A stretch of 39,751 nucleotides of DNA. Source: SAR202 cluster bacterium (lineage in GTDB: Bacteria > Chloroflexota > Dehalococcoidia > Lucifugimonadales > GCA-2719675). The position numbers and the translations under genes were made by a program. Shown here in pieces: positions 26,317-34,734 of the stretch. The first letter of the stretch is position 1. Every line of letters starts with the position of its first letter. The stretch is taken from positions 1 through 39,751 of the forward strand of contig VFGW01000019.1 of assembly GCA_009392295.1 (NCBI GenBank), read 5' to 3'. The notes below the pieces were generated by a model that saw only the letters and a program-made list of their open reading frames with translations, made no database searches and was not told where the DNA came from.

Positions 26317-26967
26317 ATGAAAATAATTTATTACATATCAAATTTCATCCTAAGGCTCAATTTACGTGTACAATCAACCTGGAAGGTGGAAGGCACCCAA
26401 AATATTCCTAAGCATGGTCCTCTAATTATTGTTTGCAACCATCAAAGTAATTTTGACCCTCCACTTGTTGCTGCTAGTATTTCAAAAAGGAGAGCTTGGT
26501 TTTTAGCAAAATCAGAACTGTTTAATGGCCCCCAGATAGCAAAAATATTTTTGAGAGCATATGGAGGATTTCCTTTACATAAAGGTAAAAGTGATGTGTC
26601 AGCATATAAGTGGGCTTTAAAAAAACTTAAATCAGGTGAAGCGATAGTCATTTTCCCAGAAGGGAAAAGGAATCCAGGTGGATTAGGCAAACCCTTTCTA
26701 GGTGCTGCTAGAATTGCTCTAAAATCAAACGCACCAATCCTACCAATAGCAATAACAGGAACAGAAAATTTAATCAGCTGGACAACAGTTTTCAAACCAA
26801 GAGGAACACTGAATGTAAAAATTGGAAAATTAATTCAATATGATGAAAATTTAAAAAATCAACAATCAATTCAAGAAAAGTCAGAAAAACTTACAGAATT
26901 TATTATGAATCAAATTGCAAACTTATTACCTTTAAAATATAGAGGGATTTATAAATCTGACAAATGA
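26317..26967 (+). CDS. plsC: 1-acyl-sn-glycerol-3-phosphate acyltransferase
   Basis: The 216-residue membrane-associated protein has the acyltransferase motifs in order: NHQSNFDPP (NHxxxxD, His42/Asp47), GGFPLHKG and FPEGKRNPGG (113-122), then PILPIAITGTE. It adds the second acyl chain of phosphatidic acid. One base separates it from cmk. The size is typical of bacterial PlsC. Confidence 0.94.
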   Translation: MKIIYYISNFILRLNLRVQSTWKVEGTQNIPKHGPLIIVCNHQSNFDPPLVAASISKRRAWFLAKSELFNGPQIAKIFLRAYGGFPLHKGKSDVSAYKWALKKLKSGEAIVIFPEGKRNPGGLGKPFLGAARIALKSNAPILPIAITGTENLISWTTVFKPRGTLNVKIGKLIQYDENLKNQQSIQEKSEKLTEFIMNQIANLLPLKYRGIYKSDK

Positions 26968-26983
26968 AAAATGAAAGGGAAAT

Positions 26984-27154
26984 ATGGATAAAGAAAACTT
27001 AATTAGTGAACGCATACTTAAATTATCGAATTTCTATAATTTAAGACATCCTGAAAAATGTTTGGACAACTTAACTGCATTCTATAATTCTGTTGATAAT
27101 ATACTTGAACATATCGCTGAAACTGAACCACTAATAGTATTTAAACTAAATTAA
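26984..27154 (+). CDS. Small hypothetical protein, 56 residues
   Basis: This open frame runs ATG (26984) to TAA (27154) with AAAGGGA directly upstream. It starts MDKENLISERILKLSNFYNL and ends HIAETEPLIVFKLN. It is slightly acidic, mostly helical by composition, has no hydrophobic span or known motif, and fits the 203-nt gap between plsC and the methyltransferase gene on the same strand. Coding is supported by the ribosome binding site and spacing only. Confidence 0.5.
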   Translation: MDKENLISERILKLSNFYNLRHPEKCLDNLTAFYNSVDNILEHIAETEPLIVFKLN

Positions 27155-27170
27155 TAATTTTGAGTACACA

Positions 27171-27737
27171 ATGAATTTTATCAAACAATTTTTTTTACAT
27201 CCAATAGAAGTTGGATCATTGATCCCTTCTTCAAAAACACTTTCCAAATCAATAGTTAATTTACCAAATTTAAAAATTAAAAAATGTGTCGTTGAACTTG
27301 GTACTGGTAATGGAGTAGTCACTCAAGAAATTATTAAAAATCTTTCTACCAATACATTTTTTTTTGGAGTAGAAATTAATGAAAATTTCGTGAAAGAAAC
27401 TAAGGAAAATTGTCCTGGAACAAAAATTTATCACGGATCTGCAAAAGATTTAAAAAATTATTTACACGAAAATGATTTTGAATATAGTGATTGCATTATT
27501 TCAGAATTACCTTGGGGAGCTTTTAGCAATAATCTTCAAGATGAATTATTAGAAGCAATATACAATTCCCTAGAACAAAAAGGGGATTTTATTACAATTT
27601 CTTTTGCTCAAAGCGTTCTTTTCGCACCTAGTAAAAGATTCTACAAATTAATAGAATCAAAATTTGACACCGTCAAAAAAACACCGATAATCTGGAAAAA
27701 TTTTCCTCCAGCATTTATATATCATTGCATTAAATAA
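27171..27737 (+). CDS. Phospholipid N-methyltransferase-like SAM-dependent methyltransferase (PmtA-like)
   Basis: The 188-residue class I methyltransferase begins FIKQFFLHPIEVGSLIPSSKTL, the short helix of bacterial PmtA proteins that contacts membranes (FlrePxxvGaixPSS). Motif I is VELGTGNGVV (41-50), and SELPWGAF (111-118) occupies the catalytic position, where rRNA dimethylases have NxPY. This pattern fits phosphatidylethanolamine N-methyltransferase of the Rhodobacter type. plsC nearby supports a lipid role. A protein or rRNA methyltransferase is possible. Confidence 0.75.
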   Translation: MNFIKQFFLHPIEVGSLIPSSKTLSKSIVNLPNLKIKKCVVELGTGNGVVTQEIIKNLSTNTFFFGVEINENFVKETKENCPGTKIYHGSAKDLKNYLHENDFEYSDCIISELPWGAFSNNLQDELLEAIYNSLEQKGDFITISFAQSVLFAPSKRFYKLIESKFDTVKKTPIIWKNFPPAFIYHCIK

Positions 27738-27815
27738 TAACTAAAAAGTTATATAAACTGTATCGCTAAAATTATAAAATCTATACTTCAATACTGATCA
27801 AAATATCATAAATAC

Positions 27816-29660
27816 ATGAAATCTATCTATAAAAATAATATTAGAAATATAGCTATAATTGCTCACGTTGACCACGGGAAAACAACATTAGTTGATTCAA
27901 TGTTGAAATTTTCAAATGTATTTGATCCAAGGGATAACCCCGGTCAATTAATTATGGATTCAAATCCTCAAGAACGTGAACGAGGTATTACAATTCTTGC
28001 CAAACATACTTCCATTAATTTCAACGACGTAAAAATTAACATTATTGATACGCCAGGACATGTTGATTTTAGTGGTGAAATACAAAGAACAATCAATATG
28101 GCAGATGGCTGCTTGCTTGTTGTAGACGCTTTTGATGGCCCTATGCCTCAAACTAGATATGTTCTTGCTGAAGCACTCAAAAATGGATTACATACAGTTG
28201 TGGTAATAAATAAAATTGATAGAGACTCTGCCAATATAAGCAATACTATAGAAAGTATTCAAGACCTATTCTTAGACTTAGCTACTGAAGAAAAACAATT
28301 AGATTTTCCCATTGTTTATTCATCTGCAGTTCAAGGATATTCAATAAAAAATTTAAATGACCCTAAAGTGGATATGAAACCATTATTCGAGACAATAATT
28401 GAAAATATTCCTCCTCCAAACGCCAACCAAAATGCTAATCTTCAAATGTTAACCACAGCCCTTGATTACGATAATCACCTTGGCTCCATAGCTATTGGAC
28501 GGGTTTTTAATGGAACATTACATAAATCAATGCATGCTACATTAATTGGTCAAAATAACGAAGTAAAAGAATTTCAAATTGACAAATTATTTACTTTTTC
28601 AAACTTAAGAAGACAGGAAACAGACCACGTAATAGCCGGAGATATTGCTGCTATCTCTGGAACAAATGACTTTGCTATAGGAGATACTATCTCATCAATA
28701 GATAATCCAAAACCATTAAATAGAATTAGTATCGAAAAACCAACTGTAAAAATGACATTCGGTGTAAACACATCTCCATTTGCAGGACAAGATGGCAAAC
28801 ATGCAACTTCCAGAATATTGTGGAATCGATTAGTTGATGAACTGAAAACAAACGTAAGTCTAAAAATTGAAAAAACTTCCCACCCTGATGAATTTTTCGT
28901 GTCAGGAAGAGGAGAGTTACATTTATCAGTTTTAATAGAAAATATGCGTAGAGAAAAATTAGAATTTCAAGTTTCAAAGCCTAATGTAATAACTCATACA
29001 AAAAATAATATACTTTATGAACCTTATGAACTGTTAACTATAGATACGAAAAATGAATACATCGGGCCATTAACAGAAGAATTATCCAAAAGATTAGCAA
29101 CATTAGTAGATATTAAAAATGACGATAATAATGATTCAATACGTCATATATACCAGATCCCAACTAGAGGATTAATTGGGTTAAGAAATTTCTTCCTTAG
29201 GATTACCCGAGGAAACGGTTTTATGAATACTGAAATAATTGAACCAAAGCCACTTAAGGGTGAATTAAAAACTAGTAGATCTGGTGCAATAATTTCTACT
29301 GAAACAGGAACTGCTACAGCATATTCTATAAGGTCAATTCAAGAGCATGGAGAGCTATTTATATCTCCACAAACTCTTGTTTATGAAGGTATGATTATTG
29401 GCAAACAAAATAAGCCATCCGACCTAAACGTGAATGTTTGCAAAGAAAAAAAACTGACTAATCAGAGATCTTCAACTTCTGATATTGTGGAACATATTAA
29501 TATCCATGTAGAATTTAGCTTGGATGAATCTTTATCTTTTATTTCCAATGATGAACTAATAGAAGTAACCCCTAAAGTATTTAGAATTAGAAAAAAAATA
29601 TTAAAATCAAATCAGAGAGAAAAAGAGTTGAAAAATAAATCTAAAAATTCAAACTTTTGA
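27816..29660 (+). CDS. typA: Ribosome-associated GTPase TypA/BipA
   Basis: The 614-residue translational GTPase has G1 AHVDHGKT (16-23), the ERERGITI switch I (about 53-60), G3 DTPGH (78-82), G4 NKID (132-135), then EF-G-like domains III and V and the TypA-specific C-terminal region with TRGLIGLRNFFL and GTATAYSIRSIQEHGELF. It binds the 70S ribosome and affects subunit assembly and stress/virulence responses. A short basic tail (KSNQREKELKNKSKNS) follows. No Shine-Dalgarno is visible before the ATG. Confidence 0.96.
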   Translation: MKSIYKNNIRNIAIIAHVDHGKTTLVDSMLKFSNVFDPRDNPGQLIMDSNPQERERGITILAKHTSINFNDVKINIIDTPGHVDFSGEIQRTINMADGCLLVVDAFDGPMPQTRYVLAEALKNGLHTVVVINKIDRDSANISNTIESIQDLFLDLATEEKQLDFPIVYSSAVQGYSIKNLNDPKVDMKPLFETIIENIPPPNANQNANLQMLTTALDYDNHLGSIAIGRVFNGTLHKSMHATLIGQNNEVKEFQIDKLFTFSNLRRQETDHVIAGDIAAISGTNDFAIGDTISSIDNPKPLNRISIEKPTVKMTFGVNTSPFAGQDGKHATSRILWNRLVDELKTNVSLKIEKTSHPDEFFVSGRGELHLSVLIENMRREKLEFQVSKPNVITHTKNNILYEPYELLTIDTKNEYIGPLTEELSKRLATLVDIKNDDNNDSIRHIYQIPTRGLIGLRNFFLRITRGNGFMNTEIIEPKPLKGELKTSRSGAIISTETGTATAYSIRSIQEHGELFISPQTLVYEGMIIGKQNKPSDLNVNVCKEKKLTNQRSSTSDIVEHINIHVEFSLDESLSFISNDELIEVTPKVFRIRKKILKSNQREKELKNKSKNSNF

Positions 29661-29708
29661 ATCTATTTATAAATTTTTAGCAAAGCTTCTTATTACCTCT
29701 AAAAACTA

Positions 29709-29918
29709 TCATCCCGAAAAGAAATCTAACACATTCCCCAATCCACCACTATCTGTCCTATACAATTCTGTAAAACCACAACTTTCACAACTAACTGTAT
29801 TATATTTTTGGTTCTGCAAATTAAAAAATCTAGAAAGACCTGAACCAGTAGTTCTTAATTCACCAGTTTTAAATTGTCCATTTTTGCATTTGCCACAAGA
29901 GAAATTCTTATCAACCAT
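29709..29918 (-). CDS. DUF2082 zinc-ribbon nucleic-acid-binding-like protein
   Basis: The 69-residue protein has two CxxC pairs, CGKC (about 8-11) and CESCG (about 44-48), and reads TTGSGLSRFFNLQNQKYNTVSCESCGFTELYR, ending NVLDFFSG, which is the DUF2082 pattern (tGxglskxfdxQxxxF, CGYtExY, nxlDf). Four cysteines form one zinc ribbon. AGGAG precedes the ATG. It is the last gene of the sugar operon, 21 nt after the MDR gene, but is probably an unrelated housekeeping passenger. Confidence 0.85.
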   Translation of the reverse strand: MVDKNFSCGKCKNGQFKTGELRTTGSGLSRFFNLQNQKYNTVSCESCGFTELYRTDSGGLGNVLDFFSG

Positions 29919-29939
29919 AATTAAACTCCTAAAATCAAA

Positions 29940-30935
29940 CTACCATTTAACTAAAACACCTGCAATACCAGGCTCTTCTCTATCTAATCTATCATATATA
30001 TCTGGTATCTGATTCCAAGATATTGTATCAGTTATCATAGGCTTTATGTTGATTTTTTTGTTACGCAATAAATCAAAAGTGAAATCCCTAGATTTTTCTT
30101 TATCCCACCTTGAACCTGGTAATTCTGGACCATATGAAGTTTTTATTGTTAACTTTTTAGAAAGATAAGGATGACCTACAGGATCAAAATCAGGCTTGTC
30201 TGTATGAGTAGCAACTACAATTATTGTCCCTCCTGGTCTTACTAAATCTAAACCCGTCTTAATAGCGCGCCAAGATGATGCTGCTTCTATAACAAGATCA
30301 GGTTCTTTACCATTGAAAAAATCTTTGATTTTTTCTGCATATCCTTCAGTTGATGGGCTAATTGCTAAACCAGCTCCCATTTCTCTTGCTATATCTACAC
30401 GTTTATCATTTAAATCCATAGCTATAGTATTGAATCCAAATGCATTCGAAAATGCTACTGCTGAAAGACCAATTACACCCAAACCTAATATCAATACATT
30501 CTCACCAGGACTAGGATTACCATCTCTAATAGCTCCTTGAGCTACATGTAAAACATTCATAAATGCAGCTTCTTCAGAAGAAACCCCTGTAGGTATCTTA
30601 AATATATTTTCCACTCTAGAAGAACCATACTCTTGATGAGGTTCTCCCATATAAACTACATCTCCTATATCAAAATCTTGAACCTCTGATCCAACTTCAA
30701 TAATTTCTCCAACCATACAATATCCATTAGTTAAAGGTTTTCCAGTAAACTTCAATTTTGGATGAGAATATTCTCCGTTATCATCTACTGGTAACCATCT
30801 ATATACCCTTACCTCTGTCCCGGTACTAACAGCAGTAAATAATGACTTTGCTACAACTCCATCTTTAGGACAAGTAGGAATTGATATATCTTCAAAATAT
30901 GCATCCTTAGATCCTCTAATAACTAGTCTTTTCAT
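29940..30935 (-). CDS. Medium-chain (MDR) sugar/polyol-type dehydrogenase
   Basis: The 331-residue protein has a GroES-like N-domain and the NAD(P) Rossmann loop GLGVIGLSA (151-159) with Asp after beta2 (AMDLNDKR), which suggests NAD preference. The usual catalytic Cys is absent: the site reads AVSTGTEVRVYRW, and zinc-lobe cysteines are missing, as in BchC-like and other STGTE-type MDR members. In this operon it could oxidise a sugar or keto-sugar-acid intermediate. The start is ATG at 30935. Confidence 0.82.
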   Translation of the reverse strand: MKRLVIRGSKDAYFEDISIPTCPKDGVVAKSLFTAVSTGTEVRVYRWLPVDDNGEYSHPKLKFTGKPLTNGYCMVGEIIEVGSEVQDFDIGDVVYMGEPHQEYGSSRVENIFKIPTGVSSEEAAFMNVLHVAQGAIRDGNPSPGENVLILGLGVIGLSAVAFSNAFGFNTIAMDLNDKRVDIAREMGAGLAISPSTEGYAEKIKDFFNGKEPDLVIEAASSWRAIKTGLDLVRPGGTIIVVATHTDKPDFDPVGHPYLSKKLTIKTSYGPELPGSRWDKEKSRDFTFDLLRNKKINIKPMITDTISWNQIPDIYDRLDREEPGIAGVLVKW

Positions 30936-30971
30936 AGATTCGGATTGCCTTAGTAATTTTTAATTTTTTGA

Positions 30972-31085
30972 TTAAAATGCTTGAGCAGTTTCAGTTAAAA
31001 CCCAAATTAGAATACCCACAAAAAATATTAGAGATATTATCGCGGATAAAAATCCTTTAAATTTATAAAATATATATTTCATCAT
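30972..31085 (-). CDS. Tiny single-span membrane protein, 37 residues (candidate)
   Basis: An open frame from ATG at 31085 to TAA at 30972 encodes MMKYIFYKFKGFLSAIISLIFF... and ends TETAQAF. Basic residues precede one 18-20 residue hydrophobic helix. It fills most of the 177-nt gap between two operon genes. No Shine-Dalgarno is visible, so the call rests on composition, position and direction only. It could be a membrane anchor or small regulator. Confidence 0.35.
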   Translation of the reverse strand: MMKYIFYKFKGFLSAIISLIFFVGILIWVLTETAQAF

Positions 31086-31112
31086 TTTAATAAAAATTCA
31101 GTTCAATAATAA

Positions 31113-32564
31113 TCATTCTTTGAATTGAATAGAATATAAATCTCCATCTTTAATATAAATTTTCAATATAATTACTTGTCCTGCTAAAAATCCCAAATCA
31201 AAATTATTTTTCCATTTCACAATATAATCCGTAGAGTCTCCATAGATGTCAAGACAATCATCCATAGAATAACCAATGATAGGATTACCTTCAAAATTTT
31301 GTAATTCTATCCTAATTGTACCCACTACAGAAGTAGAAAAATTTATAAACAAATATCTACCAACAAACTTGATTTTCTTTGTAGTAAAAATCCCCCCCAT
31401 ATAAGAAGCATTCATAGAAACAAATCCATCAAGCCTTAATGTACCTCTACGTAAATGACAAATATGATCAGCCTGGTGATAACCATTTTGCCAATATAAG
31501 GACAATTCATTTGTATTTGTTTGCAATAAACCCCAAGAAGGAGAAGTTCCCAGATGAATCCAATTATGAATGTCTAATCCAGGGCGAATCCAACCTTCCA
31601 TAAAACTCCTGTCAAAATTTACACCATCTCTTGAAGATAAAAACACACCATCCTCAATTCCTTCCGTTGGACTATTCAAAAAATCATCTCTGGCGGTATT
31701 TAATCTACTTCCAAAACCTAAAAAAATATGTGGCGCTCTATCATATGGTAAAACAAGTAAATTATTAAAATGTTCTTTTGGAACATTTCCAAATTCAACG
31801 TGCACTTGATCTGTCCAATTTAAAAAATCAATCGATGTAGATGTCCTGGTTTCTCGAATTCCATCACGAAATTTCCTATGATATTCTACATACCGATTTC
31901 TAAAAGAATCCCAAAAAACTATATTTTGTGCGTCATGCGTATGTCCTTTATCCACATTAATTAATTCCTGTTGAATTAATGACCAGTTAATTCCATCTGA
32001 AGATTTAAAAGCTTTATTTCCAGTATGGTATCCACCTCCAACAAAATGCCTGCCTATGCCTTTATATTTTGCATCAGGTTCAACATTAGGATTTTTATCT
32101 AGAAAAGCGACAAAATTATCTGTAGCATTAGGCCATTTATTTTGATCAGTTACTAAAACAATATTATTGTTTTTATCACCCGTCACTGTACTTTTAAATA
32201 AACCTAAATTAGGTTTTACCCAATTCACACCATCTTGACTCTCAGCGTAGCAAGTAACAGAACCCCCACTCCAATTATCCGGAATCCATTCCCACATCTC
32301 TTTAGATGTCATAGATGAAAGTTGTTGAGGCATTGGTCTACCTCTATAGTACATTTTATATTTTTCTCCATCTTGGAAAATACTTGAATAAGCACTCAAA
32401 GAACCATCCCATGGATCATCAAAATTCAAAACAATCTCTTGAGTAACTGGAGAATGTAAATTTCTTGAAACACCTCTGAGTTGATGAATCAAAAAATTGT
32501 CTACAAATAATTCTAATCTAGAACCAATATCTACTACATTTTCATCTTTTAATAATTTATCCAA
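31113..32564 (-). CDS. Five-bladed beta-propeller glycosidase-like protein
   Basis: The 483-residue protein shows the repeated propeller strands of GH32/43-type families: SIFQDGEKYKMYYRG, TCYAESQDGVNWVKPNLG, FKSSDGINWSL, NRYVEYHRKF, FLSSRDGVNFDR and ELSLYWQNGYH. The opening GSRLELFVDNFLIHQLRGV is found in large paralog groups of Planctomycetes and relatives. No signal peptide is seen. Catalytic acids are not assignable by eye. The start is TTG at 32564 behind GGAG at 8 nt. Within a deoxysugar operon it may release the sugar from glycosides or polysaccharide pieces. Confidence 0.7.
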   Translation of the reverse strand: MDKLLKDENVVDIGSRLELFVDNFLIHQLRGVSRNLHSPVTQEIVLNFDDPWDGSLSAYSSIFQDGEKYKMYYRGRPMPQQLSSMTSKEMWEWIPDNWSGGSVTCYAESQDGVNWVKPNLGLFKSTVTGDKNNNIVLVTDQNKWPNATDNFVAFLDKNPNVEPDAKYKGIGRHFVGGGYHTGNKAFKSSDGINWSLIQQELINVDKGHTHDAQNIVFWDSFRNRYVEYHRKFRDGIRETRTSTSIDFLNWTDQVHVEFGNVPKEHFNNLLVLPYDRAPHIFLGFGSRLNTARDDFLNSPTEGIEDGVFLSSRDGVNFDRSFMEGWIRPGLDIHNWIHLGTSPSWGLLQTNTNELSLYWQNGYHQADHICHLRRGTLRLDGFVSMNASYMGGIFTTKKIKFVGRYLFINFSTSVVGTIRIELQNFEGNPIIGYSMDDCLDIYGDSTDYIVKWKNNFDLGFLAGQVIILKIYIKDGDLYSIQFKE

Positions 32565-32614
32565 ATTCTATTCTCCACAAAGTTATCGTAAAATTAACTC
32601 CACATAATTTCGAT

Positions 32615-33493
32615 TTAAATCTTATAAATTCGTTCAGAATTCCTCCAAAACAAAGCATCTTTTTCATTATTTGAATAATTCTTAGTAATCTCTCTATAGG
32701 CATTAACAATTGTTCTGAAATCACTCCACAAACTATCTATTGGCCAATTAGTTGAAAATAAAGATCTTTCAATACCAAATAATTCCAAACATGTTTCCAC
32801 ATAAGGTGTGATTGATTCAATTGTCCAATTATTATCTCCCATACCTAAGCCCGAAATCTTACATATTATATTCTCTAAATCAGAAATTTTTGCCATCCCA
32901 TTGCGCCAATTATTGTAATATTCTTTAGTACGTTTTTCTGGAAATCCAGCATGATCTAAAACAATCAAAATATTTGGAAAATTTAATGCAAGATCAAGTA
33001 AACCATCCATATCCTTCCATTGAGCAGAAATACTTGAAACTAACCCATATTCTTCTAATAAAGAAAAACCATTCCTAAATTCACTATTAATAAGATATTC
33101 ACCATATGAAAAATCTCTAATTCCTTTGAAATTTTTGTAATATAAATGCTTTTCTATAACTGATCTTGCATCTTTAGACCTTAAATCAACATGACCAACA
33201 ATCCCATTTGGCATTCCCGTCCTTTCAAATTCAGACTGTAACCATTTGGTTTCCTCAACAGGATCTTTAGAGCCTATAGCTGCTTGAACGTGGACAGATT
33301 TGGTTACTCCACTAGGCTTGGAATCTAAAATATAATCATCAGCAAGATAATTTTTCTCAGCCAATTTTTTTACTTGAGAACCAAGTACAGGATGATCTTG
33401 ACCTGGTTGCCAATGTGCATAATATAAGGTTGGGTGATTCATATCATAAAAATGAACATGAGCATCTACAAATTTGAATTTATTTGAATTCAT
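32615..33493 (-). CDS. Amidohydrolase-2 family lactonase (L-fuconolactonase/COG3618-like)
   Basis: The 292-residue TIM-barrel protein begins FVDAHVHFYD (Asp10, His12, His14), continues with HVQAAIG, GIVGHVDLRS, FKGIRDF and VLDHAGFP, and ends with FSTNWPID, the metal/active-site segments of COG3618 lactonases. These open sugar-acid lactones made by sugar dehydrogenases. Its ATG overlaps the stop of the upstream SDR gene (ATGA), so the two are translationally coupled, consistent with dehydrogenase and lactonase acting in sequence. Confidence 0.85.
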   Translation of the reverse strand: MNSNKFKFVDAHVHFYDMNHPTLYYAHWQPGQDHPVLGSQVKKLAEKNYLADDYILDSKPSGVTKSVHVQAAIGSKDPVEETKWLQSEFERTGMPNGIVGHVDLRSKDARSVIEKHLYYKNFKGIRDFSYGEYLINSEFRNGFSLLEEYGLVSSISAQWKDMDGLLDLALNFPNILIVLDHAGFPEKRTKEYYNNWRNGMAKISDLENIICKISGLGMGDNNWTIESITPYVETCLELFGIERSLFSTNWPIDSLWSDFRTIVNAYREITKNYSNNEKDALFWRNSERIYKI

Positions 33494-34251
33494 ACAGTAG
33501 CTCCTCCATCAACTACCAATTGGGTACCAGTAATAAATGATGCTTCATCTGATGCTAAGAATAGAGCTGCTTTAGCAACTTCTTCAGGCTTACCAAGACG
33601 TTTTAAAAAGCTAGTTTCTGCAACACTCTTTAAAAACTCATCTCTATCTACTCCTTCAAATTCAATATGTCTTTCAGTAGCAGGCGTATAAATTGCTCCA
33701 GGAGAAACTGCATTAACACGAATATCATACTTTGCTAAATCTAAAGCTAAACATCTTGTTAATTGCAATAAAGCTCCTTTAGATGCGTTATAAGGTATGA
33801 AAGAGGGTTGTGCTATAAAACTACTTACAGAAGCAATATTCACAATACTAGAATTATGAGATTTTTTTAAATATGGCAACGCATATTTAATCATATTAGA
33901 AGAGCCTATAACATTTACTCCAAAAACTTTCTCCCAATCGGATTTGGTAATTTCTTCAACACTACCAAAAATAAAAGCTGCTGCATCATTAATTAAAATA
34001 TCTATACCACCTAAAAATTCCACTGATTTTTGAATCAAAATCTTTACACTTTTTTCAGAGGAAATATCAGAACAAACTGCCAAAGCTTTTTCATTATCTT
34101 TATTAATTAAAGAAGCCGTATTTTGCGCACCATTTCCGTCAATATCAGCTATGACTATTTTTGCTCCTTCAGAAGCAAAAATCGAACAAATTGCACTTCC
34201 TATTCCAGAAGCTCCACCAGTAACTATAATTCTTTTTGATTTCAAACGCAT
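33490..34251 (-). CDS. SDR dehydrogenase, probably L-fucose/L-rhamnose-type 1-dehydrogenase
   Basis: The 253-residue classical SDR has TGGASGIG (11-18), Asp after beta2 (VIADIDG, NAD preferred), the active-site Ser141/143, Tyr154 and Lys158 (PYNASK), and the C-terminal FITGTQLVVDGG. NNAG is changed to NDAA. Lying between rhamnose mutarotase and a coupled lactonase gene, it would oxidise the free deoxyhexose to the lactone; that substrate is inferred from context only. GGAGA lies 8 nt before the ATG. Confidence 0.85.
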   Translation of the reverse strand: MRLKSKRIIVTGGASGIGSAICSIFASEGAKIVIADIDGNGAQNTASLINKDNEKALAVCSDISSEKSVKILIQKSVEFLGGIDILINDAAAFIFGSVEEITKSDWEKVFGVNVIGSSNMIKYALPYLKKSHNSSIVNIASVSSFIAQPSFIPYNASKGALLQLTRCLALDLAKYDIRVNAVSPGAIYTPATERHIEFEGVDRDEFLKSVAETSFLKRLGKPEEVAKAALFLASDEASFITGTQLVVDGGATV

Positions 34252-34270
34252 AAAATTTTCTCCAATCTAA

Positions 34271-34594
34271 TCAATCAATATGAAATATTTCTTCAAGCTT
34301 AATCAATGATTGATCTGCTTGAAAGCCTTCTGGAATTTCGAAATACTTAGACATCAATTTTTGCCAATCGGTATTTATTTCTTCCTTAGACATACCAATT
34401 AAAGAATCTTCAAATGAAATTTCAGGTTCACAATACCCAAAAAGTGATCCATCTGAAGCCAAAAATAGCGAATAATTTTTCCAGCCATTTCTACTTAATG
34501 CTTCTTTCATCTCAGACCAAACATTCTGATGATGAATTTTATATTCATTAATTAAATTTTTTTTTACTTTCAAAACAAATGCTGCTCTTTGCAT
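34271..34594 (-). CDS. rhaM: L-rhamnose mutarotase (RhaM)
   Basis: The 107-residue protein matches RhaM: QRAAFVLKV, then EYKIHHQNVWSEMKEAL (His21/22 near the active site), NYSLFLASDGSLFGYCEPE and WQKLMSKYF. It interconverts anomers of L-rhamnose, and family members also act on L-fucose. It is the first gene of the operon, with AGGATAGG just before the ATG. Confidence 0.92.
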   Translation of the reverse strand: MQRAAFVLKVKKNLINEYKIHHQNVWSEMKEALSRNGWKNYSLFLASDGSLFGYCEPEISFEDSLIGMSKEEINTDWQKLMSKYFEIPEGFQADQSLIKLEEIFHID

Positions 34595-34663
34595 AGCCTA
34601 TCCTATCTGAATTTGTTAAAAATCAAAATTTTATTCCCAATCATTTTGTAAAATCATAACGAG

Positions 34664-34691
34664 ATTATACATTCCATTAATTAAAAAACAA
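34664..34691 (-). promoter_or_regulatory. Probable promoter of the rhaM sugar operon
   Basis: On the minus strand TTGTTT (34686-34691) and a perfect TATAAT (34664-34669), preceded by TG, are 16 bases apart. It lies 70 nt upstream of the rhaM ATG. Its -35 is one base away from the -35 of the opposing promoter. Confidence 0.5.
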
Positions 34692-34692
34692 C

Positions 34693-34721
34693 TTACCAAG
34701 TTAGAAACATGATAGTATGAT
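34693..34721 (+). promoter_or_regulatory. Probable promoter of the histidine-containing membrane protein gene
   Basis: TTACCA (34693-34698) and TATGAT (34716-34721) are 17 bases apart. Transcription would start about 7 nt before the ATG at 34735, so the mRNA would be nearly leaderless; no Shine-Dalgarno is seen. Confidence 0.42.
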
Positions 34722-34734
34722 TTTAAAATAAATC

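Noticed and set aside
29637-29660. Terminator hairpin at the typA stop (ATTCAAA ct TTTGAAT)
   Set aside because: The stem is AT-only and there is no T-tract after it.
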